Assembly: GCF_000759445.1 (NCBI RefSeq)
Contig: NZ_JRMB01000001.1
Span: 248,001-312,000 of the forward strand
Length of the DNA: 64,000 bases
Reading direction: 5' to 3'
DNA from: Pseudomonas lutea
GTDB lineage: Bacteria; Pseudomonadota; Gammaproteobacteria; Pseudomonadales; Pseudomonadaceae
The notes beneath the pieces are model-generated. The model was not told the origin of the DNA. It saw nothing but the letters and a program-made list of their open reading frames with translations, and did no database searches. The position numbers and the translations under genes were made by a program. Positions 44,457-55,038 of this stretch are shown here, piece after piece (position 1 is the first letter of the stretch; every line of letters starts with the position of its first letter).

Positions 44457-45749
44457 TCAGCCGACTGCCGTCACACCCTGAATCCGCGTCTGGCCCTTGC
44501 GGAACAGCACCAATGTGGCAACCAGACCCAGTACAGCGGCGCCGCTCAGCCAGATGCCTGGAGCCGCTTTGTTGTCCAGCACGTGAATGAGATAGGTACA
44601 GGCTGCCGGGGTGAAGCCACCGAACGTCGCCGTCGCCAGGCTGTAGGCCAGGGAGAAGCCAGTTGTGCGCACTTCAACCGGCATGATTTCGGTCAGCGAA
44701 ACCACCATGGCGCCGTTGTAGGAGCCATACAGGAAAGACAACCACAGCTCGACCATCAACAGATTGGCAAAGCTTGGGTTGGCGGTCAGCCAGGACAGGG
44801 CAGGGTATGCCGTGATAATCGCCAGGATGGTCGCTGCCAGCAGCAGCGGCTTGCGCCCGATCCGGTCCGACAGCGCGCCCATCACGGGCAGCCAGATGAA
44901 GTTCGAAATGCCGACGCAGACCGTCACCAGCAAGCTGTCGAGATCAGACAAGTGCAGCTCATTCTTGCCGAAGGTCGGGGTGTAAGCCGTGATCAGGTAA
45001 AACGACACAGTGGTCATGACCACCAGCGCCATGCCAGCAACCACCAGGCCGAAGTTCTGCCCGATCGACTTGACCACCTCGCCCAGGCTTGGGCGGTGAT
45101 GCTGGGCGCGGGCTTCGAACTCGGGGGTTTCTTCCAGCGAGCGACGGATCACGAAAATCGCCGGCACGATCAGGCAGCCAATCAGGAACGGCACGCGCCA
45201 GCCCCATTGGCCCATGTCTTCCGGGCTCAGCCAGTGGTTCAGGGCGACGCCAAGCAGGCCGGCGAACACCACCGCTGCCTGTTGGCTTGCCGACTGCCAG
45301 CTCACGAAAAAGCCCTTGCGACCCGGCGTGGAGATCTCTGCCAGGTACACCGAAACGCCACCCAGTTCGACCCCGGCCGAGAAGCCTTGCAGCAGCCGGC
45401 CCACCAGCACCAGGATCGGTGCGGCAACGCCCAGGGTCGCGTAGCCCGGCACGCAGGCAATCAGCACCGTACCCATGGCCATCATTGCCAGAGTGATAAC
45501 CAGGCCTTTCTTGCGGCCGTGATGGTCGATGTACGCGCCGAGAAAAATGGCACCCAGAGGGCGCATGAGGAAGCCGGCGCCGAAGGTCGCCAGCGACAGC
45601 ATCAATGAGGCGAATTCGCTGTCGGCGGGGAAGAAGGTCTTGGCGATGGCCGTGGCATAGAAGCCGTAGACCATGAAGTCAAACATTTCAAGGAAGTTGC
45701 CGCTGACAACGCGAAAGATCGCTTTGCCTTTGCCCGTGGTTGAGGCCAT
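44457..45749 (-). CDS. MFS metabolite:H+ symporter (citrate/tricarboxylate type)
   Basis: A 430-residue major-facilitator transporter with 12 membrane segments, of the metabolite:H+ symporter family. Its N-terminus ([25 protein letters not shown]), the loop [10 protein letters not shown] and the segment [20 protein letters not shown] match CitA/citrate-proton symporters of Pseudomonas and Enterobacteria. A dicarboxylate or tricarballylate cargo is possible. It is convergent with gap and shares its terminator; the toxin-like gene is divergent. Confidence 0.88.
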   Translation of the reverse strand: MASTTGKGKAIFRVVSGNFLEMFDFMVYGFYATAIAKTFFPADSEFASLMLSLATFGAGFLMRPLGAIFLGAYIDHHGRKKGLVITLAMMAMGTVLIACVPGYATLGVAAPILVLVGRLLQGFSAGVELGGVSVYLAEISTPGRKGFFVSWQSASQQAAVVFAGLLGVALNHWLSPEDMGQWGWRVPFLIGCLIVPAIFVIRRSLEETPEFEARAQHHRPSLGEVVKSIGQNFGLVVAGMALVVMTTVSFYLITAYTPTFGKNELHLSDLDSLLVTVCVGISNFIWLPVMGALSDRIGRKPLLLAATILAIITAYPALSWLTANPSFANLLMVELWLSFLYGSYNGAMVVSLTEIMPVEVRTTGFSLAYSLATATFGGFTPAACTYLIHVLDNKAAPGIWLSGAAVLGLVATLVLFRKGQTRIQGVTAVG

Positions 45750-46040
45750 CTGGAATTACTCACTTAAGCTGTCTAGCTGGGGGATCCGTTGTATTTATGC
45801 GTCCTCTGCCGCAGCGCCCGAGCCTGGTCTCGCGCGCTGCAGATTTGTAACGATATGTGTAAAGACCGCGGATGGCAATGAGAATGCCCCATGCGCGAAA
45901 CGCCAATGCCGCCATGACGCCCGCAAAAAAATATTTATCTATGCCAGGGCAGAGACCGTAACCACGTTAACTCGCCGCACTTTTACTCAATGTCTCCAAG
46001 GACACCGAGTTTTTCGTATCACGGACGAGTTAACCTCCAC
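45750..46040. other. Promoter region of the MFS and toxin-like genes
   Basis: This stretch has no gene. It is more AT-rich than its neighbours, with an AAAAAAATATTTATC segment at about 45926-45940. A 9-base inverted repeat, GTTAACTCG (45966-45974) and CGAGTTAAC (46026-46034), ends six bases before the ATG at 46041, where no ribosome-binding site is visible. Confidence 0.5.
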
Positions 46041-49000
46041 ATGAGCTCCAATCTTGATGTCATTGACCGCTTCACCCAGCGTCCAACGCTGCGTGAATCA
46101 GCGGTCAAGCAGTTGCGCAAAGCGCTGCAAGCACAATTCCCCGATCTTCAAATCGACCCCGAGATCTGTGTCATCACCCGCACGACGCCCGAAGGCGAGC
46201 GGCGTGCCGAATCTCTGCTGCGTAATCTTCAGCAGGCTATTAGCAGCGGTAAAACGCCACGTCTGCGCAACGAAGCCAACACGCTGCTGCTGAACCCCGC
46301 TGCAGAAGGAGGCGTGCCGACCCCGATTGATTTCGATCAGCTCAACGCATTGCTGGATGCTGTTGCACTGGAGCTCGGCGACCACTTTCAGCGGGCCCTC
46401 GTCGAATTCTGGGGCACGGCGAATGCCGATGGGCTTAGCCCCTGGGCGTGCGTATCGGCCGCGCTTGCTTGCAATCTCTCGAGTGCTGCAGTCGACGCAC
46501 CGGAGATAAGTGAAGACAGCCGGGCATTTTTGCGGGCGGTGGCTGAGTTCCCCGACAAAACCCAGCGCGACTTCATGCTGCGCATCACTGAGGAAGGCGC
46601 AGACGCGGTCATCCAGGCAAGCATTCCGTGTGTGGCAGCAGGCGAACATTGCGACGACGTAGCGCTGCCAATACTGACGGCCACTGGTTTCTGGCGTGGC
46701 AAAGAGCAGTTTTTTGCCTGGGAGCCTGCCGGGCGCGTCAGCGATTATTCTTCGTTGGTTGCACTGACGTCCGGTTTGATGGCCGCACAGCCTGTCCCGA
46801 GCGACGCCAGGCTGGAGCTGCGTGAGCCTGAAGGGCCTTTGTTCGATGCATTGGCGCAGGTAATCCTCGAACGACAGCTGCACGCTGTTAAACGCGCCAG
46901 TGAAGTTGCGATTGATTTTGCCGACCTCGATCACCGCCTGGCTGCAGCCACGGACATCTCGCCGTATCTGCTGCCGCTCGTTGTCCAGCCAGAGCGCCCG
47001 GACCCGCTGCCCGACTGGTTGCGGACGGCCAGCACGACGGACCGTCAGGATTTCAGCCGTCGATTGATTACTCTGGCCAACGCACAGGCCAGAGCAGGGG
47101 GCAGGCGCTTCAACGATGACCTGCCGTCGCTGCTGGCCTTTGCCGAGCAGCAATTGCAGCGCGCGCTGCTGGCCGACCACCCGCAGGACACGCACGTGCA
47201 GATCGCCGATCTGGACGTGCTGATTAAACATGTGGTCGCCGTCGCAGTACCCAGTGGCGGCCAGGTGGTGGCAGCGGGAGCGGTCGAACCGGTGCGCATG
47301 AGCGTCGCCGCGTTCGCCCTGGCAAATCTGTCGGGCCAGCCAGCCGGCGCGTTGGGGGTCGTGCAGCGGAGCGGCAGCCCGACACCCGGGTGGTTCAGCG
47401 CGGACTATCTCAGATTGCTGATTTGTCAGGTCGACATCGGGCGCACCTACCCGGCGCTGGTGTCACGCTATCTGGTGACAGATCCGCTGGAGGCCAATCG
47501 GCGCCAGGTGCTCTATATCGACCAACTGCGCGCCCAGTTGCCGCTTCGGGCGCTTGAGCTGAAGATCCGCACCGGGAGGCAGTTCGGCGCGAGCGCCTAT
47601 GCGCTGGTCGACGCGCTCATGCAGGACCCGGCGCAACGCTCCCCCGGGTTGCGCGACACAACGCTTCGTCCACTGGCTTTTCGAGCCACCGTCGGCGCTG
47701 CGGCGGACAAAGCCGCGAATATGTTCGTGATCGCCGACCGCGACACCGCAAAAGGTCCCGTGGTGCTGTATCGACCTCTTTCTTTGCACACACTGACGGC
47801 GTTCAACTCATGGGAGGCGTTGCGCACGGCCATTGTCCAGCCAGGGGAGCTGCAGGACGAGGTGCTGACCTGGATGAGCGACCATGCCCGACTGAGATAC
47901 GCCAACGGCGGTTTCAATCAGCCTCATATCGTGCGCTTCGGCCAGGGTTCGGAGTTCGCACCGCTCGAAAATCCGTCGCCTGCGCAATGGGCGTTCGATG
48001 AAGTGATGGGGGATCCGCTCATCGCGCTGTTCATCGCTGACGCGGCGGCGCTGGTCGAGCTGGCAGACCGCAACTCCACCTCCAACGCCGAGAGTCGCTG
48101 GGCGCTGCTCAAACGCGCTGGCTGGCTCACGCTGGACTCGGTCATGCCGTTTATCTCGGGGCCGTTGGGCAACGCGGTGTGGCTGGTGCAATTACTGACC
48201 CAGGCGCAAGGCGCACTGAGTGCGGGCAGCGGGGGTGAGGGCAGCGAGATGGGGGAGTCGCTCCCAAACATACTCCTGACGGCGGCCATGATGCTGTTGC
48301 ACGTGGGGCTCGGCGACGCCCTGGCCTCCGCGCGCAATGACGGCGGACCATTCAAGCGCGGACGAACCGCCACCCCGGCCCGGCCAAAGCTTGCGCCGCT
48401 GCTTTCCCCGACCGACTCAAAGTCAGAGCCACAGGCTCCACCGGTGCCTGACCGACCCAAAGCGTTGCTGGACTTCAGATGGTCACGACTCGATCAAACC
48501 CTGAGCGATGCCCAGAAGGCCTCGCTTGCCCTTTTCAGGATCGCCCCGGAGCCGGCGCTGGCAGAGCCTTCAGTTACAGGCATCACCGAAGGTCTGTATG
48601 AACACAACAGCGATTGGTATGCGCGTGTCGACGACGCCGTGTTTCAGGTTTTGCTCGACGACCAGGAGGTGTTGGTCGTCGATCCAAATAATCCCGAGAA
48701 CGTAGGACCGCGACTGGTCAGGCAGGGCCAGCGCTGGTGCCTGGACCTGAGGCTGCGCCTTCGCGGCGGTGGACCCAAGCGCAGCGCCCGCCAGTTGGCC
48801 GCGGAAAATGCCGCGCGGCTGAAGCAGGTGACCACTGAAAAAATCGAACTGCTCGACCGTCAGACCGCGCTGTACAGCAGGATTGTAGCTAACGATGACC
48901 GTCTTGATGGCGTGCCGATCGAAGAGCATCCGGCGGTGATTGCCGAAATGGAGGCTGACATTCGGGCGGTCGTCGAGATCGTTGATCGCAAAAATGAACT

Positions 49001-50615
49001 CGATCAGCAATTGCGCGCCGCCGACCGCTCGAGTGACAAGTCCTACGCCAAGGATTTGCAGGGTGTGGTCCGCCGGATCTGCCTGCTGGAGGGCGTGCTG
49101 CTGAGCGATATGCTGGTATTGGCCAAAGAGGACCTGGCCAGAATGCACGCCTTGTCCACCACCGTCACCGCCAGCAACGTCGAGGTATACCGGGCGCTTT
49201 TTGAAAAGACGCTGTTGTTGCAGAACACGGGGGTTCACTGGTCGTCCGTCAGGGAGGCCTTGTGGCAGAGAATGCGCAACGTCCCCAAAGTGGGCGACGA
49301 ATTTTGGCGCAAGGAAGCGTTGGAGCTTTATAACAGCCGGATGTTCGCGCACGTGGAATGGCGTGCAGCGCGGATGTGGTCGTCCCTGGAGCTCTGTTTC
49401 AGTGTCGAGGTTATTCTCGATGGCAGTGCAGCGGTCTCCCTCAAGCGTCTGCTCAACGACGGCCCTCTGCACGCGGCGCTGACGTCTCAGGCGGAACTGG
49501 AAAAGCCCAACGATTACACCCACCTCGAACAGATCAGCGTGCTGGAAAGCTCGCTTCGCGAATATGACCGTGCCTCGATGGTCGCGCTGGCGGCGTTCGA
49601 CAGCGAGCCGGAAACGGTCGACATGGCGCATTTCCAGCGCTTCATCGATGATCTGTCGGCCATTTCTGACCGTGCCGAGCACCGCCTTTCGGACCTCATT
49701 CGCGAGAGTGAGGAACCGGCCGACACGCCGGCCGAATACGTGCCCAGACTGACCCAGACGCGCAAGCGGGTGATCAAGACCCGAGGGCAGCGCACGCTGA
49801 TTGGCCGGGTGCGCGAAGGTCACGAGCCTTTGCTGGGCGAGGTCGTCGAGGTCAAGGCGGCCAGCGGTGACCGGGTCATCGGTTCCTATCACCAGCACGC
49901 TGAAGGGGAGTGGGTAGAGCTGGAGGATCAACGTCCCGGGCTGCGCACCCGTGAAAGCATCGTGCCGTTGTCAGACCTCATGCGTCGCGGCCGTGCATTG
50001 CTTGAACGGGTCGAACCCGACATTGCCAACGCCGTTCGACAATCGCGTCGCGCCAGTGAGCCTGAGGACATGGAAGACATCCTTTGTTTCAAGGCTGACA
50101 AGATAGGCGAGCTGGCAGCGAAACTTCAGGCCAGTGCCGAACAACCCGGACCGGAGGAAATGGACGTTCAGCGTCTGCCAGTGCTGTTGGCCGATCTTCG
50201 TGCGGCTGAAGCGCGGCTGCGTGAGCAAGGCCGGGCCTTGCGTATCGAAATGATCAAGCGCCAGCCACCCACGGCCAGCCGGATCAGTTATCTGCACCGG
50301 CAGCGCGAAGTGGACATCGCCAGGATTGACGGGCTCAAGAATATGTCGGGTGCGCGGCGGAACGATTTCGTGCAGGAATACGTAATTCGTGACAGGGACG
50401 GCAATGTGCTGTGGTGGGCACATTTTCATTACGCCACAGAGCATGCATCGGCGGACGCTTTTACGGCTGCGCATCTTAAACTGCCGGAACAGCGCCTCAT
50501 GGGCTACAGGGCGCTGCTCAAGGCCGCCAGGGATAACAAGGAGGTGGTCAGCATTTACCGCAGCGCCATCGGCAGGGAACCGGCTCAGCGGTTGTTTTTG
50601 CATCTGGCCGACTGA
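46041..50615 (+). CDS. Large toxin-like protein (dermonecrotic-toxin-like/DUF6543-type)
   Basis: A 1524-residue protein without signal peptide. From pattern memory it resembles the large Pseudomonas proteins annotated as dermonecrotic-toxin-like or DUF6543. Features: an N-terminal helical region (1-600); a hydrophobic double segment at about 694-726 (PFISGPLGNAVWLVQLL) and 741-762, able to enter or associate with membranes; a Pro-rich linker (about 775-810); a small beta-rich domain at about 851-915 (WYARVDDAVFQVLL, DLRLRLRGGGPKRS); and a long helical, coiled-coil-rich C-terminal half. No catalytic motif, leucine-rich repeat or immunity gene is recognised. The start at 46041 lacks a clear ribosome-binding site; ATG 45990 is an alternative. 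Confidence 0.6.
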   Translation: MSSNLDVIDRFTQRPTLRESAVKQLRKALQAQFPDLQIDPEICVITRTTPEGERRAESLLRNLQQAISSGKTPRLRNEANTLLLNPAAEGGVPTPIDFDQLNALLDAVALELGDHFQRALVEFWGTANADGLSPWACVSAALACNLSSAAVDAPEISEDSRAFLRAVAEFPDKTQRDFMLRITEEGADAVIQASIPCVAAGEHCDDVALPILTATGFWRGKEQFFAWEPAGRVSDYSSLVALTSGLMAAQPVPSDARLELREPEGPLFDALAQVILERQLHAVKRASEVAIDFADLDHRLAAATDISPYLLPLVVQPERPDPLPDWLRTASTTDRQDFSRRLITLANAQARAGGRRFNDDLPSLLAFAEQQLQRALLADHPQDTHVQIADLDVLIKHVVAVAVPSGGQVVAAGAVEPVRMSVAAFALANLSGQPAGALGVVQRSGSPTPGWFSADYLRLLICQVDIGRTYPALVSRYLVTDPLEANRRQVLYIDQLRAQLPLRALELKIRTGRQFGASAYALVDALMQDPAQRSPGLRDTTLRPLAFRATVGAAADKAANMFVIADRDTAKGPVVLYRPLSLHTLTAFNSWEALRTAIVQPGELQDEVLTWMSDHARLRYANGGFNQPHIVRFGQGSEFAPLENPSPAQWAFDEVMGDPLIALFIADAAALVELADRNSTSNAESRWALLKRAGWLTLDSVMPFISGPLGNAVWLVQLLTQAQGALSAGSGGEGSEMGESLPNILLTAAMMLLHVGLGDALASARNDGGPFKRGRTATPARPKLAPLLSPTDSKSEPQAPPVPDRPKALLDFRWSRLDQTLSDAQKASLALFRIAPEPALAEPSVTGITEGLYEHNSDWYARVDDAVFQVLLDDQEVLVVDPNNPENVGPRLVRQGQRWCLDLRLRLRGGGPKRSARQLAAENAARLKQVTTEKIELLDRQTALYSRIVANDDRLDGVPIEEHPAVIAEMEADIRAVVEIVDRKNELDQQLRAADRSSDKSYAKDLQGVVRRICLLEGVLLSDMLVLAKEDLARMHALSTTVTASNVEVYRALFEKTLLLQNTGVHWSSVREALWQRMRNVPKVGDEFWRKEALELYNSRMFAHVEWRAARMWSSLELCFSVEVILDGSAAVSLKRLLNDGPLHAALTSQAELEKPNDYTHLEQISVLESSLREYDRASMVALAAFDSEPETVDMAHFQRFIDDLSAISDRAEHRLSDLIRESEEPADTPAEYVPRLTQTRKRVIKTRGQRTLIGRVREGHEPLLGEVVEVKAASGDRVIGSYHQHAEGEWVELEDQRPGLRTRESIVPLSDLMRRGRALLERVEPDIANAVRQSRRASEPEDMEDILCFKADKIGELAAKLQASAEQPGPEEMDVQRLPVLLADLRAAEARLREQGRALRIEMIKRQPPTASRISYLHRQREVDIARIDGLKNMSGARRNDFVQEYVIRDRDGNVLWWAHFHYATEHASADAFTAAHLKLPEQRLMGYRALLKAARDNKEVVSIYRSAIGREPAQRLFLHLAD

Positions 50616-50855
50616 TCCACCAGAATAACGCCGGAAAAGGCTTCCCCCCAGCCATCCGCCGACAGCGTCCTGTCAGTGGCCCGGCTGGCGGCGGCACAGA
50701 TCGCTCGGGCGGGCGGACGCGACCAAGGGTTAATGGTCGTTTTCGTTCGACGGGATTAGACTGCGCCGCGAGTTTCGATCCTGCATGCCGCCCGCTGCGG
50801 CATGATTCAGCCAGAGCCACCAGAGTGGTGTCTCGGCCAGTTCTGAGGAGTACGC

Positions 50856-52250
50856 ATGGCTGTCTACAACTACGACGTGGTGGTGCTGGGTTCAGGCCCG
50901 GCGGGAGAAGGCGCGGCGATGAACGCCGCCAAGGCCGGGCGTAAAGTGGCCATGGTCGACAGCCGTCGGCAGGTCGGCGGCAACTGCACCCACCTGGGCA
51001 CGATCCCGTCGAAGGCGCTGCGTCACTCCGTCAAGCAAATCATTCAGTTCAACACCAACCCGATGTTTCGGGCCATTGGTGAGCCACGCTGGTTCTCCTT
51101 CCCTGACGTTCTGAAAAACGCCGAGAAGGTCATCAACAAGCAAGTGGCATCGCGCACCGGTTATTACGCGCGCAACCGTGTCGACGTGTTTTTCGGCACC
51201 GGCAGCTTCGCCGACGAGCGCAGCGTCGATGTCGTGTGTACATCGGGCGTCGTTGAAAAACTGGTCGCCAATCAGATCATCATCGCGACCGGTTCGCGGC
51301 CGTATCGTCCTGCCGATATCGACTTCTCCCATAAACGCATCTACGACAGCGACACCATCCTCAGCCTGGGTCACACCCCGCGCAAGCTGATCATCTATGG
51401 CGCCGGAGTGATCGGCTGCGAATACGCGTCGATCTTCAGCGGCCTGGGAGTAGAGATCGAGCTAATCGATAACCGCGACCAGCTGCTGAGCTTCCTCGAT
51501 TCGGAAATCTCTCAGGGCTTGAGCTATCACTTCAGCAACAACAATGTGATGGTGCGTCACAACGAGGAATACGAGCGCGTTGAAGGGCTCGACAACGGCG
51601 TGATCCTGCACCTCAAGTCCGGTAAAAAGATCAAGGCCGATGCCCTGCTGTGGTGCAACGGTCGCACCGGCAACACCGACAAGCTGGGTCTGGAGAACGT
51701 CGGCATCAAAGCCAACGGCCGTGGCCAGATTGACGTCGATGAGGCCTACCGCACCAGCCAGCCCAACATCTATGGCGCCGGCGACGTGATTGGCTGGCCG
51801 AGTCTGGCCAGTGCGGCCTATGACCAGGGGCGTTCGGCTTCTGGCAGCGCTGTCGACAACGGCGCATGGCGCTTCGTCAATGATGTGCCGACCGGCATCT
51901 ACACCATCCCCGAGATCAGCTCCATCGGTCAGAACGAGCATGATCTGACCGTGGCCAAGGTGCCGTACGAAGTGGGCAAGGCGTTTTTCAAAAGCATGGC
52001 CCGGGCGCAAATCTCCAACGAGCCGGTCGGCATGCTGAAAATCCTGTTCCACCGGGAGACCCTGCAGATTCTCGGTGTGCATTGCTTCGGCGACCAGGCA
52101 TCGGAAATCGTGCACATCGGCCAGGCCATCATGAACCAGCCGGGTGAGGCGAACAGCATCAAGTACTTCGTCAACACCACCTTCAACTACCCGACCATGG
52201 CCGAGGCCTATCGGGTCGCGGCCTACGACGGCCTTAACCGGCTTTTTTGA
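50856..52250 (+). CDS. sthA: soluble pyridine nucleotide transhydrogenase
   Basis: A 464-residue flavoprotein that passes electrons between NADPH and NAD+ in the cytoplasm. It has an N-terminal FAD motif ([18 protein letters not shown]), the NAD-binding [17 protein letters not shown] and [15 protein letters not shown]. As in known Sth proteins, the redox disulfide is absent: the expected second cysteine is Thr ([15 protein letters not shown]). The ATG at 50856 follows GAGGAG. It is convergent with the phosphodiesterase gene; a 9-base inverted repeat without a T run separates them. Confidence 0.97.
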   Translation: MAVYNYDVVVLGSGPAGEGAAMNAAKAGRKVAMVDSRRQVGGNCTHLGTIPSKALRHSVKQIIQFNTNPMFRAIGEPRWFSFPDVLKNAEKVINKQVASRTGYYARNRVDVFFGTGSFADERSVDVVCTSGVVEKLVANQIIIATGSRPYRPADIDFSHKRIYDSDTILSLGHTPRKLIIYGAGVIGCEYASIFSGLGVEIELIDNRDQLLSFLDSEISQGLSYHFSNNNVMVRHNEEYERVEGLDNGVILHLKSGKKIKADALLWCNGRTGNTDKLGLENVGIKANGRGQIDVDEAYRTSQPNIYGAGDVIGWPSLASAAYDQGRSASGSAVDNGAWRFVNDVPTGIYTIPEISSIGQNEHDLTVAKVPYEVGKAFFKSMARAQISNEPVGMLKILFHRETLQILGVHCFGDQASEIVHIGQAIMNQPGEANSIKYFVNTTFNYPTMAEAYRVAAYDGLNRLF

Positions 52251-52279
52251 CCGGCTCCGGCCGGTGGCCTGAGCCGGTC
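52249..52279. other. Inverted repeat between convergent sthA and phosphodiesterase genes
   Basis: GACCGGCTC and GAGCCGGTC, a perfect 9-base stem with a 13-base loop, starts within the sthA stop. There is no T run on the exit side, so it is not a classic terminator, although its position suits one. Confidence 0.4.
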
Positions 52280-52292
52280 GGGGAGACCGATT

Positions 52293-53015
52293 TCAGTATT
52301 TCCCAAGGGTGGCGCTGGCCAAACCGGGAAAGTCTGTAATCAGGCTGTCAACGCCAAAGTCAGCGAGCCTGCGCATCAGTGCGGGCTCGTTGACTGTCCA
52401 GACCGACACATGCAGCCCCTGATTCTGAGCTTTCTTCAAGCGCTCGGGTGTGCACAGCGTCCAGTTCAGCGCTAGAAATTCGCAGCCATAACCCTGGGCA
52501 ACCTTCAGCGGGTCGAGCCAGGCGTATTCGGCGACCAGCCCGCGTGAAATGTCCGGAGTCAGCTCAAGTGCTGCGCGCAGCACTTCTCTGGAGCTGGAGG
52601 TAATCGTCACCTTGTCCAGCAAACCGTGGCGCTGGGCCATTTCGCGGATGGCCAGCACCGTCGTCGCAGCCCGGGTACGCGATGCGCTTTTGACTTCCAG
52701 CTGCCAGTGGTCGAACGGGCACTTCTCGAACAACTCTTCCAGACGAGGAATAGGGCAGGGTTGTACCCAGCCCGGCCCGCCCTTGCGCGCGTCGTAGGTC
52801 ACAAGGTCGGCGGCATCGTGCTCAACCACTTTGCCGCGCCGGTCTGTGGTGCGCTTGAGGGTCGGGTCATGGATGACCATCAGTTCGCCATCGCGGGACA
52901 AGTGCAAATCCAGTTCGCAACGCTTGACGCCGTGCTTGAGGCACTCCTGGAAACTGGTCAGGGTGTTTTCCGGTGCTTCGCCCTTGGCGCCGCGGTGGCC
53001 GTAAATAATGGTCAC
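52293..53015 (-). CDS. glycerophosphodiester phosphodiesterase family protein
   Basis: A 240-residue GDPD, cytoplasmic type, with GHRGAKGEAPENTLTSF at the N-terminus, ELDLHLSRDGELMVIHDPTLKRTT and the C-terminal VWTVNEPALMRRLADFGVDSLITDFP: the family's catalytic histidines and metal-ligand glutamates are present. It hydrolyses glycerophosphodiesters to glycerol-3-phosphate and an alcohol. The start is GTG 53015, after AAGGAG; an in-frame GTG at 53021 overlaps that site. It is 30 bases after the PilZ gene on the same strand. Confidence 0.9.
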   Translation of the reverse strand: MTIIYGHRGAKGEAPENTLTSFQECLKHGVKRCELDLHLSRDGELMVIHDPTLKRTTDRRGKVVEHDAADLVTYDARKGGPGWVQPCPIPRLEELFEKCPFDHWQLEVKSASRTRAATTVLAIREMAQRHGLLDKVTITSSSREVLRAALELTPDISRGLVAEYAWLDPLKVAQGYGCEFLALNWTLCTPERLKKAQNQGLHVSVWTVNEPALMRRLADFGVDSLITDFPGLASATLGKY

Positions 53016-53045
53016 AATCACTCCTTGGTAGGCGTAGGGGCTGGA

Positions 53046-53639
53046 TCAGTCTGGCTTCATGTCAGGGTCGTTCTGCTCGCGCGCGAGTCGTCGTTGCGCG
53101 GCTTGTCGTTGCAGGATGTGTCGGGCCAGCAGTTGGCGTTGGGCGTCCGTGAGGTCGATCCACTCCATGCCGACATCAAAATCGCCGACATTCAACGCGT
53201 GGCACTGAGTCACGCGGGCGCGCAACAGCATCCCTGATGCCTGGGGCATCAGCACCATTTTCACCGACAACAACGTGCCGGGCGGAAAGGGCTGGGCGGT
53301 CTCGAATTGCAGACCGCCTTCGGACATGATCACGCGCTGCGGGGCGCCCAGCTTGCCCAGCGCGGTGTGCGCAACCACTTGCCCAAGCAGGTCGATGCGC
53401 TTGCTCATGGCGCGAAGAAAGCTGTTGGTGGTGCGGTCGCGATCGTCCAGTTGACGCAGCAGATGCTGCGACTCGAACTCGGCGACATGCAATTCGCTTA
53501 GCAGATCGAAGAGCGTGGACGTGTCGTGCAAGCCGGGGGCGTCGCCCGTGTCGGGACCGCCGATGCGGTTAATTTCCAGTGCGACGCTGTCCTCGATACG
53601 GTAGTATTCGCGGCGTTCTTCTTCATCTAGTGTCGGCAT
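53046..53639 (-). CDS. PilZ-domain protein
   Basis: A 197-residue protein with an N-terminal helical region and a C-terminal PilZ-like domain. The N-terminal EERREYYRIEDSV resembles the RxxxR c-di-GMP loop, and the end (DVGMEWIDLTDAQRQLLARHIL) is typical of PilZ proteins. This gene is a conserved neighbour of the phosphodiesterase and lol genes in pseudomonads. Whether it binds c-di-GMP cannot be told. The ATG at 53639 is preceded by a weak site. It is divergent from lolC. Confidence 0.78.
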   Translation of the reverse strand: MPTLDEEERREYYRIEDSVALEINRIGGPDTGDAPGLHDTSTLFDLLSELHVAEFESQHLLRQLDDRDRTTNSFLRAMSKRIDLLGQVVAHTALGKLGAPQRVIMSEGGLQFETAQPFPPGTLLSVKMVLMPQASGMLLRARVTQCHALNVGDFDVGMEWIDLTDAQRQLLARHILQRQAAQRRLAREQNDPDMKPD

Positions 53640-53787
53640 GGCTAACCCATGGTAGCGGCGGTTGTCAGAGTGATTGCTTAAAATCACAGCTCATTGATAC
53701 GAGTGTGATTCAGCGCTGATTCGAGTGTAAAGCCGCTTGCCCAGGCCCGCCACAAGGACGTTCCCATTCCTCCGAACAAGCGCCTAA

Positions 53788-55038
53788 ATGTTCAGACCTC
53801 TTTTTGTATTCATCGGCACGCGCTACACCCGTGCGAAGCGCCGTAACCACTTTGTCTCCTTCATTTCCCTGACGTCGATGATCGGCCTCGCCCTAGGCGT
53901 GGTCGTGATGATCGTCGTGCTGTCGGTCATGAACGGCTTCGATCATGAGATGCGCACGCGCGTGTTGGGCATGGTGCCCCACGCCACCATCGAGTCCGGC
54001 GAACCGATCAACGACTGGCAGGCCCTCGCGGCCCGCGTCAAACAGAACAAACAGGTGGAAGCGGTTGCGCCGTTCATCCAGATGCAAGGGCTGCTGACCA
54101 ACAATGGCAACGTGCAAAAGATCCTATTGAACGCCATCGACCCTGTGCAGGAGCGCAAGGTGTCGATCATCGACGGCTTCATGAAGCAGGGCAGTCTCGA
54201 TGACCTGGTCGCGGGCGGCTTCGGCGTGGTGATCGGCGACAAGGCCGCGACCAAGCTGGGGGTCGGCATGGGCGACAAGGTGACCTTTGTTTCACCTGAA
54301 GTCACTGTGACTCCGGCCGGCATGTTCCCGCGCATGAAGCGCTTCACGGTGGTGGGCATCTTCCATGTCGGCGCCGGCGAGCTGGACGGTTATCTGGGTG
54401 TGACCAACCTGCAGGATCTGGCGCGGCTGCACCGCTGGAAGCCAGACCAGGTGCAGGGCTTGCGTCTGAAGTTCACCGATCTGTTCAAGGCGCCGCGTAC
54501 GGCGTATGACATCGCGCAGAACCTCGGCGAGCACCAGTATTATTCGCGTGACTGGACCCGCACCCACGGCAATCTGTATCAGGCCATCGGCATGGAGAAA
54601 TCCATCATTGGCCTGCTCCTGCTGCTGATCGTTGCCGTCGCGGCGTTCAACATCATTTCCACGCTGGTCATGGTCGTCAACGACAAGCGCGGTGACATTG
54701 CCATCCTGCGAACCCTGGGGGCCACTCCGGGCCAGATCATGGCGATTTTCATGGTCCAGGGCACCGTCATTGGTGTCGTCGGTACACTGATCGGCGCCGG
54801 CGTCGGCATCCTGGCGGCCTTGAACGTCAGTTCGGCGATTTCGGCGCTGGAAGGCCTTATTGGCCACAAGTTTCTGAATGCGGATGTCTATTTCATCGAC
54901 TATCTGCCATCGCAATTGATGACCCAGGACGTGCTGCTGGTATGCGGCGCGGCGCTGGTTCTGAGTTTCCTCGCCACCCTGTATCCAGCCTGGCGTGCGG
55001 CGCGCACCCAGCCGGCGGAGGCGCTACGTTATGAGTGA
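53788..55038 (+). CDS. lolC: lipoprotein-releasing ABC transporter permease
   Basis: A 416-residue inner-membrane subunit of the Lol complex that extracts lipoproteins from the inner membrane for LolA. It has the LolC/E layout: one N-terminal membrane segment (about 28-50), a large periplasmic domain, and three C-terminal segments (from about 270). It starts [21 protein letters not shown], like its paralogue at 55820. The lolD start overlaps its stop. Confidence 0.93.
   Translation: MFRPLFVFIGTRYTRAKRRNHFVSFISLTSMIGLALGVVVMIVVLSVMNGFDHEMRTRVLGMVPHATIESGEPINDWQALAARVKQNKQVEAVAPFIQMQGLLTNNGNVQKILLNAIDPVQERKVSIIDGFMKQGSLDDLVAGGFGVVIGDKAATKLGVGMGDKVTFVSPEVTVTPAGMFPRMKRFTVVGIFHVGAGELDGYLGVTNLQDLARLHRWKPDQVQGLRLKFTDLFKAPRTAYDIAQNLGEHQYYSRDWTRTHGNLYQAIGMEKSIIGLLLLLIVAVAAFNIISTLVMVVNDKRGDIAILRTLGATPGQIMAIFMVQGTVIGVVGTLIGAGVGILAALNVSSAISALEGLIGHKFLNADVYFIDYLPSQLMTQDVLLVCGAALVLSFLATLYPAWRAARTQPAEALRYE

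Noticed and set aside
45673..46044. Plus-strand open frame crossing from the MFS gene into the toxin leader
   Set aside because: It overlaps the MFS gene antisense, and neither its start nor product shows support.
50548..50820. Minus-strand open frame after the toxin-like gene, as a possible immunity gene
   Set aside because: It has no ribosome-binding site, overlaps the toxin 3' end and yields an Arg/Gly/Pro-rich shadow product.
52249..52279. Rho-independent terminator after sthA
   Set aside because: The stem is good but there is no T run in either direction, so it is listed only as an inverted repeat.
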